Program-made: the position numbers and the translations under genes
Notes under the pieces: model-generated
Seen by the model: the letters and a program-made list of their open reading frames with translations, nothing else
What the model was told of the DNA's origin: nothing
Databases searched by the model: none
NCBI GenBank assembly: GCA_029548445.1
Contig: JAKPNJ010000316.1
Span: 1 to 34,255 of the forward strand
DNA length: 34,255 nt
Reading direction: 5' to 3'
Source: Bacillota bacterium
Lineage (GTDB): Bacteria > Bacillota > Clostridia > Saccharofermentanales > UBA5734
Part shown: positions 13,678-21,483 of the stretch, one piece after another
Position numbering within the stretch: position 1 is the stretch's first letter
Layout: every line of letters begins with the position of its first letter

Positions 13678-16308
13678 TCAGTCCGGCAGCGGGTCCAGGA
13701 TCGCCAGTCCCAGGATGTGGCGTCGGATCAGCAGCAGGTCCAGGGAATTGATCCCCGCCGCGTCCCCGTTGGCGTTGGCGGCCTCTGCCGGCGCGCCGTC
13801 CAGGGCGGCCAGGCCCAGTAGGTGCCGGCGCGCCTGCAGGAGGTCCAGGGAGTTGACCTGCCCGTCCCCGCTGCAGTCTCCCCGGACCAGGACGAGAAAC
13901 TGTTCAAGGATTGTGTCCTTGTATGAAACCAGGACTTCCAGCCCGGTTCCCGCCAGGGCGCCGGGGGAAGCGCCGGGAGGGTCCCGAAGCGACACGTCGG
14001 CGCCCTGGCCATTCAGCCGGGACAGGAAAGCCGTTCGGGTGGTTCCGGGCCGGACGCCCAGGATCCGGCCGGTTTCACGGTCAATCCGGTAGTCCGCGCT
14101 GCTCATGGGCCGGAATAGGAAGGACAGCCGGATTTCCAGCAGGGGGCTGGGATTCCCGGCCCGGTCGAAGCAGACCGCCCGCAGGTCCAGGATGTCGCCG
14201 TATTCACCGGTCAGCACCAGCGGCCCGATGTACCGGGGACTGTCGGGTCCCGGCGGAGCCCCGTTCAGGGTGTAATGGGTCGATGCGGCATCCCCCGGGG
14301 GGACCAGGGCGACGGAGACCGATCCGGGATCCACCCGTCCGGATCCCCGGGAGGACAGCGGCGCCGTCGGCGGGGTCCGGTCAAGGAGGAAGGACAGGAC
14401 GGCGGGAGGGGAGATGCCGTCGGAGGCTTCGACCCGATGGGTTCCTTCGGCTGTGAGGCGGTACACCGGGCCGGACCCCGGGGGTGTCCCGGGCACACCG
14501 TCCAGCTGGAAGGACAGCGCAAGGGGAGCGGCCCCGCCCATGGCCAGGACCAGGACCTCCTGCCGGGTGGTGCCTCCGTCCGGTACCGGGAAACCGTCCG
14601 GATCCCGGGCGGCCAGCACCGGGATGTCGGGTCCGGAGGCCGATGCCCTGTACAGGAGGATGGTCCAGAGACGGGCATGGACGCCGTTCTCGGCCAGGAT
14701 GCGGAGGTAGAAAGCGTTTGGTCCCGGTAAAAGGGACAGGGCCGAGGCGTCCAGGGGAACGAAGCCCTCCGGATCCGCGGATACGGCCCATGTGGCACCG
14801 GGGCTGGCCTGGGGCGACAGGGAGACGACGGCCGTCTCCGATGGAACGACGGCGGTCCAGAAGGGGAAGGCAACCAGGTCCGGCTCCAGCCCCATCATGT
14901 CCAGGAGTTCGCATTGGTCGGAGGGCAGGCGCAGGTCGTCCACGAAGGCCAGGAGGGCGGGCGGATCCAGCCGTCCGTACCCGTAGCAGACATCGTACCC
15001 GGGATCCCCTCCGTCCTCCGATGTCACCGCCAGGGCTTCCAGGAACAGGCCGGGGGACAGGTCCGGCACCAGGGCCCGGGCCAGGGCGGCCACGGCAGAC
15101 ACGTGGGGGGTGGCGAAGGAGGTGCCGCTGCCGTTCCCGTAGGTGCTGCCGGGCCGGAGCCCCCGAATGCCCTCCCCGGGCGCGGATACCGTCACCCGGT
15201 CGTTGCAGTTGGAAAAGGACGAGCGGGTCCCCGTGGCATTGTGGGCGGCGACGCCCACAACACCGGGCAGGGCGGCGGGATAATTGTAGGCTGCATTCCC
15301 GGCGTTGCCGGCAGCGGCTACGACGATACACCCCCTGGCCAGGGCATAGTCGACGGCCTGGGCCAGGGCATCGGACGCCTCGTCGCTGCCCAGGCTCAGG
15401 TTGATGACGTCGGCGCCGGCCTCGACGGCCAGGTACAGGGCGGCGATCAGGTCGGCCTCGAAGGCCAGCAGGGTTCCGTCTTCCTGCTTGTGAAAGATCT
15501 GGAGCGGCAGGATCGAGACATCGAAGCAAAGGCCGGCGATCCCGGTTGCATTGTTCGGAACGGCGGCGATGATCCCGGCGACGAAGGTGCCGTGGGTGCC
15601 CATGTCCCGGGTGACCGGCGTTCCGGCCACGAAATCGTATCCCGACAGCAGGGAGGCGCCGGCGAAGTCCTCATGGGCCGGATCCAGACCGGTGTCGATG
15701 ATCGCCACCACGACCCCGTCGGATCCCCGGGTATAGGTCCAGGCGGTGCCCATGGCCAGGGCATCCAGCGCCCACTGTTGGGATCGGTCGGGATCATTGA
15801 CAGTCACGGCCGCCGGGATCGCCTGTCCTTCCGCCTGGAGGGACTGAATCCTGTCCCCGCCCCGGGTTCGGAACGCATCCGGATCCTCCGGGAAGACCAG
15901 GGCGGTGCGGCTGTCCGATGGGCCCAGCCATGCATGGGGCAGCGGGTCCAGGAGGTCCCCAAGGGTTTCCCGGGTTTCCCCCTCCCGGAACAGGACCAGG
16001 AAGGGAGCCTGGCCGGAACCAATCGGCCTCGGCCGGCGACGGGTGCTTTCGACCGGCGGGTTCGCAGGGGCTGCCGACCCCGCATTGTCCGGCTGGGCGC
16101 GGTCCACGGGCCGCAAGGCCTGGCCCATGGGCCGCAGGGCCAGGGCCACCGTATCCTGGAAGGCGGATTCGCCGGAATCCGGCCTCGCGGCCGCGACAAC
16201 GCCTTCGGCCAGCCCGCCGTCTCCCGGCGGAAACCCGGGCGACAGGACCAGGAGAATGGCCAGGAGGAACGCCAGGGCCCTCCCGGGAAGGCGGTCGGAA
16301 TGCGGCAT
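13678..16308 (-). CDS. secreted subtilisin-like serine protease (S8) with C-terminal dockerin
   Basis: An 876-residue extracellular protease. Residues 1-40 form a signal peptide (LAFLLAILLVLSPG core) and about 100-170 look like an inhibitor-type propeptide. The catalytic residues are D205 (VVAIIDTGLD), H239 (GTHGTFVAGI) and S397 (GTSFATPHV), with oxyanion N335 in AAAGNAGN. Residues 430-670 contain beta-rich domains I cannot name. At 678-720 there is a chitobiase-C-terminal-like repeat (HYTLNGAPPGPDSPRY). A short Ig-like region precedes residues 810-876, which form two dockerin-type repeats (GDCSGDGQVNSLDLLQARRHLLGL and NGDAAGINSLDLLLIRRHILGL). The second repeat has a slightly degenerate calcium loop. 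The dockerin suggests binding to a cohesin-bearing surface protein, none of which is in this window. Confidence 0.92.
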   Translation of the reverse strand: MPHSDRLPGRALAFLLAILLVLSPGFPPGDGGLAEGVVAAARPDSGESAFQDTVALALRPMGQALRPVDRAQPDNAGSAAPANPPVESTRRRPRPIGSGQAPFLVLFREGETRETLGDLLDPLPHAWLGPSDSRTALVFPEDPDAFRTRGGDRIQSLQAEGQAIPAAVTVNDPDRSQQWALDALAMGTAWTYTRGSDGVVVAIIDTGLDPAHEDFAGASLLSGYDFVAGTPVTRDMGTHGTFVAGIIAAVPNNATGIAGLCFDVSILPLQIFHKQEDGTLLAFEADLIAALYLAVEAGADVINLSLGSDEASDALAQAVDYALARGCIVVAAAGNAGNAAYNYPAALPGVVGVAAHNATGTRSSFSNCNDRVTVSAPGEGIRGLRPGSTYGNGSGTSFATPHVSAVAALARALVPDLSPGLFLEALAVTSEDGGDPGYDVCYGYGRLDPPALLAFVDDLRLPSDQCELLDMMGLEPDLVAFPFWTAVVPSETAVVSLSPQASPGATWAVSADPEGFVPLDASALSLLPGPNAFYLRILAENGVHARLWTILLYRASASGPDIPVLAARDPDGFPVPDGGTTRQEVLVLAMGGAAPLALSFQLDGVPGTPPGSGPVYRLTAEGTHRVEASDGISPPAVLSFLLDRTPPTAPLSSRGSGRVDPGSVSVALVPPGDAASTHYTLNGAPPGPDSPRYIGPLVLTGEYGDILDLRAVCFDRAGNPSPLLEIRLSFLFRPMSSADYRIDRETGRILGVRPGTTRTAFLSRLNGQGADVSLRDPPGASPGALAGTGLEVLVSYKDTILEQFLVLVRGDCSGDGQVNSLDLLQARRHLLGLAALDGAPAEAANANGDAAGINSLDLLLIRRHILGLAILDPLPD

Positions 16309-16354
16309 CGGCTCGGGGTCCTCCGTCAGGCATGAAACAGGAGGGGACCCCCTG

Positions 16355-16383
16355 ATTGTACCGGGACAGGAAAAGAACGTCCA
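16355..16383 (-). promoter_or_regulatory. probable promoter of the subtilase gene
   Basis: On the minus strand TGGACG and TACAAT are separated by 17 nt, which would give a leader of about 40 nt. The -35 overlaps the 3' arm and T-tract side of the upstream terminator hairpin, so terminator and promoter are interleaved. Confidence 0.5.
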
Positions 16384-16405
16384 CCAGCGGGGCCGGCGGA
16401 CGTTC
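16371..16405 (-). terminator. intrinsic terminator after the ThuA-Gfo operon
   Basis: GAACGTCC and GGACGTTC are perfect 8-bp arms around a 15-nt GC-rich centre that can pair further. On the minus strand TTTT follows directly. It lies 55-90 bp past the stop of the Gfo/Idh/MocA gene, in the right orientation to end that transcript. Confidence 0.75.
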
Positions 16406-16425
16406 CTGCCTGGTCGGGCGGTCCG

Positions 16426-16441
16426 GGGTCCCCGGGGACCC
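16426..16441. repeat. perfect 16-bp palindrome GGGTCCCCGGGGACCC
   Basis: It is fully self-complementary with no loop, 20 bp beyond the Gfo/Idh/MocA stop. It may be a protein-binding site or an additional transcript-end hairpin; no T-run is adjacent. Confidence 0.4.
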
Positions 16442-16460
16442 GGGGGCCGGAACGGTTGCG

Positions 16461-17564
16461 TCAGAAAGTGTCGGCGGGGGACAGGGGTGCCGGCGGCACA
16501 AAGCGGCTGGCCATCTCATGGTGGCGACCCGATGCCGACGCCAGGTGGAAGCCGTGCATGGCCTCCAGCACATGGAAGGCCAGGCGGCCGGAGGCCCGGT
16601 GGTCCTGCCGGCCTTCCCGCAGGGCTCGGGCCATGTCGGCCACGCCGACGCCCCGGCTGTTGGCCTCGAAAGGCCGGGCCAGGGGCAAGGTCCGGAAGGC
16701 GTCGTCCCCGGCCAGGCGAAGCCGGACGGGTCCGCCGAAGGAGTTGGGATCCGGGACCGACAGGGTCCCCTCGCTCCCGTAGATCTCGATCCGGGGCAGC
16801 TCGGCGTGCCAGACATCGAAGCTCGTCAGGATCGTGGCCACGGCGCCGGACTCCAGGTCCAGGATTCCCGCTACATGGGTCGGGACCTCCACGGGAATGA
16901 CCTTGCCGCGCTTGGGGGCGCTGCCGATGACCCGCTCGGGGAAGGAACGGACGGCACTGCCCGTGACCCGCCGGGCCGGCCCCAGTAGGGCGAACAGCGC
17001 CGTCAGGTAGTAGGGGCCCATGTCGAACATGGGGCCGCCGCCCACCTGGTAGTAAAATTCCGGATCCGGATGCCATCCCTCGTGGCCGTGGCAGGTCATG
17101 AAGGCCGTGGCGCCGATGGGCCGGCCGATGGTTCCCTGTTGGACCAGGTCCAGGCAGGTCTGGATGCCCGCGCCCAGGAAGGTGTCCGGGGCTCCGCCGA
17201 TCAGGAGTCCCTTCTCTTCCGCCAGGGCCACCAGGGCCCGCCCCTCTTCCAGGTCCACCGACAGGGGCTTCTCCACATAGACATGCTTCCCGGCCAGCAG
17301 CGCCCGGCGGCAGAGGTCGGCGTGCTGGAGCGGGGTCGTCAGGTTGAGGACGATGTCCACCTGCGGGTCCGACAGCAGGGCGTCCGTGTCCAGGACCCGG
17401 GGCACGCCGTATCGGTCGGCCTGGGCCCTGGCCCGCTCCGGCATGAGGTCCGCCACCGCCGTGACCTCCACCGTATCGAACCGCTGCTGCAGGGTCTCGA
17501 GGTAGATTCCGCTGATATTGCCGCATCCCACAACCCCGATCCGGGTCCTGTCCGTCCTTGTCAT
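16461..17564 (-). CDS. Gfo/Idh/MocA family NAD(P)-dependent sugar oxidoreductase
   Basis: A 367-residue oxidoreductase, probably acting on a sugar or inositol-like polyol. The Rossmann loop is IGVVGCGNISG (9-19) and the family signature EKPLS lies at 98-102 within AGKHVYVEKPL. The C-terminal domain contains GGGPMFDMGPYYLTALFALLG. In this form the usual catalytic His position is occupied by a Tyr-containing motif, which I recall as a common subfamily variant. Its ATG overlaps the stop of the ThuA-like gene by 4 nt (ATGA), so the two are translationally coupled. ThuA-like and Gfo/Idh proteins frequently occur together in carbohydrate clusters. An intrinsic terminator follows. The substrate is unknown. 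Confidence 0.93.
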   Translation of the reverse strand: MTRTDRTRIGVVGCGNISGIYLETLQQRFDTVEVTAVADLMPERARAQADRYGVPRVLDTDALLSDPQVDIVLNLTTPLQHADLCRRALLAGKHVYVEKPLSVDLEEGRALVALAEEKGLLIGGAPDTFLGAGIQTCLDLVQQGTIGRPIGATAFMTCHGHEGWHPDPEFYYQVGGGPMFDMGPYYLTALFALLGPARRVTGSAVRSFPERVIGSAPKRGKVIPVEVPTHVAGILDLESGAVATILTSFDVWHAELPRIEIYGSEGTLSVPDPNSFGGPVRLRLAGDDAFRTLPLARPFEANSRGVGVADMARALREGRQDHRASGRLAFHVLEAMHGFHLASASGRHHEMASRFVPPAPLSPADTF

Positions 17565-18289
17565 GTCGCGTCACCCTTCCTTTCGAAATCCGAGAGCGAA
17601 AGCCCCAATGCCAGGGCCCGGGCCTTGCCGGCGGCCGCCCAGAGGAAGCCCCGCCGCATGATCTCCAGGGGCTCGAAGGCGTCGAAGACGTCCGCGTGGT
17701 GGCCCAGGGAGCTGTAAAAGACCCGGCCGTGGCCCCACATCTTGGTCCAGACGACGGGAACATCGGCAGCCGGGTTGGTCATGTGGTAGCCCGGCGGCGC
17801 CAGGGGATTGGGGAACCGGGTGGTGGCCAGGACTTCCGCGGCGGGGTCCACATGCACGTAGTACTGCTCGCTGCGCACGTCGAAATCCGGGATCCCCTCC
17901 ATAATGGGGTTGGATACCGACCGGATGCAGACCCGGTAGGGCGTGCCGTCATTCCCGGGATGGGCCACCCACTGGCCGCCGGTCATGAATTGCCAGTTCG
18001 TGTCCAGGCGGAACGAGTCGCACATGCCGCCGTGGCAGCCGGCCAGGCCGACTCCGGACGCCACCGCCTGGCTCGCGTTGTGGCTCTGCTCCCCCGTGAT
18101 GGTGCCCATGGTCCATTCCGGTACCAGCAGGTCCAGGGACAGCAGGTAGGGCAGGTCCAGCAGCGCGTCCAGCGTGTCGGCGACCCGGACCTCGAACCCC
18201 TCCTCCCGCAGGACCCGGGCAAAAATATCGGCCACCTGGACCGGTTCGTGACCATCCCAGCCTCCCTGTACGATCAGGGCCTTCCTCAT
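17561..18289 (-). CDS. ThuA-like (trehalose-utilisation family) glutamine-amidotransferase-fold protein
   Basis: A 242-residue protein of the ThuA family, which has a class-I glutamine amidotransferase-like fold and is tied to disaccharide use. Diagnostic stretches are ALIVQGGWDGHEP at the N-terminus, GLAGCHGGMCDSFR in the middle (the family's 'G.HGG' loop), SEQYYVHVDP and KMWGHGRVFYSSLGHHADVF near the C-terminus. No signal peptide is visible. AAGGAGGAGG lies just before the ATG, and a strong hairpin lies just 5' of that. It is the first gene of the unit with the Gfo/Idh/MocA enzyme and is divergent from an AraC-type regulator that is its likely controller. The biochemical role of ThuA proteins is poorly defined; a sugar-oxidation role is inference. 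Confidence 0.9.
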   Translation of the reverse strand: MRKALIVQGGWDGHEPVQVADIFARVLREEGFEVRVADTLDALLDLPYLLSLDLLVPEWTMGTITGEQSHNASQAVASGVGLAGCHGGMCDSFRLDTNWQFMTGGQWVAHPGNDGTPYRVCIRSVSNPIMEGIPDFDVRSEQYYVHVDPAAEVLATTRFPNPLAPPGYHMTNPAADVPVVWTKMWGHGRVFYSSLGHHADVFDAFEPLEIMRRGFLWAAAGKARALALGLSLSDFERKGDAT

Positions 18290-18303
18290 GTCCTCCTCCT
18301 TCC

Positions 18304-18323
18304 GCAGGCGATCGGTCGCCTGC
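18304..18323 (-). promoter_or_regulatory. strong inverted repeat in the ThuA leader (operator or mRNA hairpin)
   Basis: GCAGGCGA-TCGG-TCGCCTGC has perfect 8-bp arms and a 4-nt loop. It lies downstream of the predicted ThuA promoter and directly 5' of its AAGGAGGAGG. It could be a repressor operator or a structure that shields the ribosome-binding site. No T-tract follows on either strand. Confidence 0.55.
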
Positions 18324-18343
18324 CATCTCCCGATTCTGCCCCC

Positions 18344-18372
18344 ATCCTAGCCCCGCGCCGGCGGATTGTCCT
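18344..18372 (-). promoter_or_regulatory. probable promoter of the ThuA-Gfo operon
   Basis: On the minus strand AGGACA and TAGGAT are separated by 17 nt (4 of 6 matches each). This suits a promoter that needs an activator, consistent with the divergent AraC-type gene. Confidence 0.4.
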
Positions 18373-18381
18373 GTCATTTCA

Positions 18382-18390
18382 TGGTATCCT
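18382..18390 (+). promoter_or_regulatory. extended -10 promoter candidate for the AraC-type gene
   Basis: TGG-TATCCT forms an extended -10, 43 bp before the AraC ATG. The -35 is not convincing. It lies back to back with the predicted ThuA promoter. Confidence 0.35.
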
Positions 18391-18433
18391 GTAGACGTTT
18401 CGTGCGATTCCGATTCGAGAGGAGAGCGGCGGC

Positions 18434-19276
18434 ATGCAGCCCTTCCATGAAACCCGGACCTACGGGGGCGGCCTGCGCCTTGTCGCGGTCCGATCTTCCG
18501 GAATGGAGTTCCTGGCCCACTGGCAGGAGGACGTGGAGGTCTTCTTCGTGGCGGAAGGGGAGCAGCGCATCGGGATCCAGGGCCGGATCCTGGCCCTTGG
18601 TCCCGGACAGCTGGTGCTGTTGGGGTCGGGCGAGATCCACCACTACGAGCCGTCCGCCGGCTGCGTCGGCTTCATGCTGATCTTCCCCCGGGACCTGTCC
18701 CCGGATTGGACCTTTCCCCTGGAGTCCGGTCTCCATACCTTCCGGGATCCCGACAGGATCCGGACGATTGCAGGCTGGATGGCGGCCATGGCGGACGAGA
18801 TGGCCTCCCGGCGCCCGGGCTATGCCCTGGTGGCAGATGGAACCCTGCGGCTGTTCCTGGCCGCCCTGGTCCGGCCGGACCCGGCCCGGGAGACGGAACC
18901 CCTCCCGGATCCGGGACGGACGGCGGATCCGCGGATGCAGGAGATCCTGGACTACCTGGCAACCCACTACCCGGAGCCCCTGGACCGGGACGCCGTGGCC
19001 CGCCGGTTCCATTGGAGCCCTTCCCACTTCTCCCGCCGCTTCCGGGACGCAACGAACCTTGCCTTCTCCGAACACCTGGCCCGCCTGCGGCTGGAACACG
19101 CCTGCCGCGCCCTGCGGCAGACCCGGACCCCGGTCTCGGACATCGCCCTGGACTGCGGGTTCGACAGCGTCCGGACCTTCAACCGGGCCTTCCGGCGCCA
19201 CCTCGGCACCTGCCCCTCCGCAATCCGGGAGGACGGCACGGGTGCCCGGGGCGATCCAGCCAGGCCATTTCCCTAG
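18434..19276 (+). CDS. AraC family transcriptional regulator with N-terminal cupin-like sensor
   Basis: A 280-residue regulator. Residues 1-95 resemble the AraC-type cupin sensor (WQEDVEVFFVAEGEQRIGIQGR ... LVLLGSGEIHHYEP). Residues 165-262 are the double helix-turn-helix: the first helices lie around LDRDAVARRFHWSPSHFSRRFRDATN (183-208). The second motif VSDIALDCGFDSVRTFNRAFRRHLGTCPSAIR (234-265) is a close match to the AraC C-terminal signature. It is divergent from the ThuA-Gfo operon, probably its sugar-responsive activator. The start follows GAGAGGAGAG. Its TAG stop lies in the tetranucleotide CTAG, which also supplies the stop of the convergent lipoprotein gene on the other strand. Confidence 0.92.
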   Translation: MQPFHETRTYGGGLRLVAVRSSGMEFLAHWQEDVEVFFVAEGEQRIGIQGRILALGPGQLVLLGSGEIHHYEPSAGCVGFMLIFPRDLSPDWTFPLESGLHTFRDPDRIRTIAGWMAAMADEMASRRPGYALVADGTLRLFLAALVRPDPARETEPLPDPGRTADPRMQEILDYLATHYPEPLDRDAVARRFHWSPSHFSRRFRDATNLAFSEHLARLRLEHACRALRQTRTPVSDIALDCGFDSVRTFNRAFRRHLGTCPSAIREDGTGARGDPARPFP

Positions 19277-21468
19277 GGCAAGGCGGCGACCTCGGCCTCG
19301 AGCAACGCGAAATCCGCATCGTTCCGGATCGGGTCGAACCCGAAGGCCGCCTCGAACCGGCGCAGGTCGTCGTATCGGTTCGCCAATTCCCCGGCCAGGT
19401 CCCCGTCCGCCGACCGGTAGAGGACATAGAGGGCCGTGTCCTGGAACGTGTCGGACAGGACGGCGCGTCCCGCCTCCATCCGCACCGGTATGGGTCCGAT
19501 CCCGTCCCGGTGGACCCGGACCGCCGCGTCGCAGTCCCGGAGCCAGGCCGGCACCGGGAACGACAGCTCCCCGGTCCGGGGGCCCGCCGACACGAACTCG
19601 TTGTACCAGGCTTTCCGGTATTGCAGGTCGATGGCGAACAGGACCGCATGATCCTCGCCCGCCAGCACGTTTTGGTCCAGGTCGAGGAAGCGGTTCTCCC
19701 AGGCATAGGGAGCGGACTGGCCCAGGAGCCGGTCCACCGTCCGGATTTCCCGCCCGATTTCCTGGAGCACCGCCAGCCGGTCCCGGTTCGCCGACACATT
19801 CTTCCCGGACAGGTTGAACCAGTACAGGGACACCGCCCCGTTGGCCAGGGCCTCATACGCCTGGATCCGGATCTCCAGCGGATTCGGGTTGCCGGAAGCC
19901 GGCCGCAGCAGGGAGAACCAGCCGTCCGACAGGGCCTGGGACCAGGCCGCGATGGGATTGGGCCGGCTCAGGGCCGCCAGGGTGCGCATGTAGAAGCCGA
20001 TGGTCTCCAGCGGGGCTCCCCAGGGGACATTTTTCGACCCGTACCGGACATAGGCTCCCCAGCGGTCCGCATGGGGCGCCACCACCCGGTAGGCGTCGAA
20101 ATGGGGTAGGTCCGTCAGGCCGGCATATCGATGGAAACCCGGTTCATGGGACAGGGTCAGGGTCGTCGGGTACCCCGATTCCCGGTACTCGGCCAGGTAG
20201 ATATCGGCGATGCCCTGGGCCGGCCGGTTGTCGAACTGGGGTTCCCCGAACCGCTCGGAGCCATGGACCAGCGGCAGCCATTCGGGCGAACTCTTCACCG
20301 CGATGTCCGGGAGACTGTCGAAGGTTTTCATGGGGTGGGCCGCGACCCGGTCCGGATCGTCGTAGTAGGCACCCGGTCCCCCGTGGAACGTGTTGACGTG
20401 GAGGGACCGGATGGTCTTCCGGAAGGCTTCGCTGCCCACCAGCGCCTCCGTACCCCACCCCATGCTGAGGTCGAATTCGGTGACCACCGGCTTGGTGGAC
20501 TGGTAGATGTCACGGGAACCATCCGGACCGAGGATTTCGAAAGACAGGACCATTTCTCCGAAGGGCAGCGGCCCCGTCGACACCCGGGCGCCGCCCATGT
20601 CCCCGGGGGGAATCCCGGCTTCGCCGCCGAAGGGCGCCACCGACCGGGGAGCGGCCGTCTCCCGCCACCAGTGCTCCCGGTACGTGCCGTAGGAAGGCCA
20701 TAGGGTGATGCGCCCGAGGGACACGGGCGAAGCGGACCGGTTTCGCAAGAAAACCAGGAACCCGTCCGGGATCCGGTCCCCGGCCTCCGACGCAAACACG
20801 ATCCGCTCGACGGTCACGTCCGCTTCCGCCACCCGGATCGTCCCCTGCGCCTGCTCCCCGGTTTTCCGGTCGGTCATGGCAATGGCGATGCCGTTCCGAT
20901 AAAAGCCCGGGTCGAGGATGTTCAGGGTCCAGCAGTCCAGGGTCCCCCGGGGAAGGCCGTCGGACACCTTGCCCAGGGCCTCCCGGCTGTCCGGCACATC
21001 GCACCAGGACAATACCCCGGTGCCCACCAGGTCCAGCCCCGTCCGGCCGTTGAAGAGGACATCGGCCCGGATGTCCCGGTCTTCCGACACGTTCCGGACG
21101 AAGATCCGGACCAGGGCCCCCAGGTCCTCCGGCACGGCGAAGGGATCCTCCCGGCCGTAGCTTGCGATCTCCCCGGACACCCCGTGGGGCACCACCGTCA
21201 CCCCGGCGATCTCCACCGGCAGTGTGCCTGTCATCGGATGCTCCCCCCCTCCCGTGGGAACCGGATCCCCGGTGGGCCCAATCGTGGGCGCTCCCGTGGG
21301 GGTCGCCGCAGACCCGCCCGTGGGAGTCGGACCCGGGCCGGACCGGCATCCGGAGAGCGGAAGGCCCGCCAGCAGGACGGCGGCTGCAAGCCCCAACGCA
21401 GCGCAGAGAGAGCCCTTCCGGAATAAAGAGAAGGGGCGGTAGGCTCCCGCCATGGAATCAGCGTCCAT
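19273..21468 (-). CDS. large lipoprotein with possible TIM-barrel (glycoside-hydrolase-like) domain, function unknown
   Basis: A 731-residue surface lipoprotein. The signal peptide LCAALGLAAAVLLAGLPLSG ends in lipobox LSGC with lipidated C41. A Pro/Thr/Gly linker (PTPTGGS...PTGAPTIGPTG) spans about 47-75. Beta-rich domains follow. The second half (about 370-600) has strand and helix patterns reminiscent of a TIM barrel, including TLTLSHEPGFHRYAG and AYEALANGAVSLYWFNLSG; I cannot assign a family. The last 130 residues look like an all-beta domain. Start choice: ATG 21468 follows GGGGAGG at 8 nt, while the track begins at a GTG three codons earlier. It is the last gene of the six-gene CotH/VTC unit, 15 bp after the adenylating-enzyme gene. 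Confidence 0.75.
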   Translation of the reverse strand: MDADSMAGAYRPFSLFRKGSLCAALGLAAAVLLAGLPLSGCRSGPGPTPTGGSAATPTGAPTIGPTGDPVPTGGGEHPMTGTLPVEIAGVTVVPHGVSGEIASYGREDPFAVPEDLGALVRIFVRNVSEDRDIRADVLFNGRTGLDLVGTGVLSWCDVPDSREALGKVSDGLPRGTLDCWTLNILDPGFYRNGIAIAMTDRKTGEQAQGTIRVAEADVTVERIVFASEAGDRIPDGFLVFLRNRSASPVSLGRITLWPSYGTYREHWWRETAAPRSVAPFGGEAGIPPGDMGGARVSTGPLPFGEMVLSFEILGPDGSRDIYQSTKPVVTEFDLSMGWGTEALVGSEAFRKTIRSLHVNTFHGGPGAYYDDPDRVAAHPMKTFDSLPDIAVKSSPEWLPLVHGSERFGEPQFDNRPAQGIADIYLAEYRESGYPTTLTLSHEPGFHRYAGLTDLPHFDAYRVVAPHADRWGAYVRYGSKNVPWGAPLETIGFYMRTLAALSRPNPIAAWSQALSDGWFSLLRPASGNPNPLEIRIQAYEALANGAVSLYWFNLSGKNVSANRDRLAVLQEIGREIRTVDRLLGQSAPYAWENRFLDLDQNVLAGEDHAVLFAIDLQYRKAWYNEFVSAGPRTGELSFPVPAWLRDCDAAVRVHRDGIGPIPVRMEAGRAVLSDTFQDTALYVLYRSADGDLAGELANRYDDLRRFEAAFGFDPIRNDADFALLEAEVAALP

Positions 21469-21483
21469 CGGCAACACCTCCCC

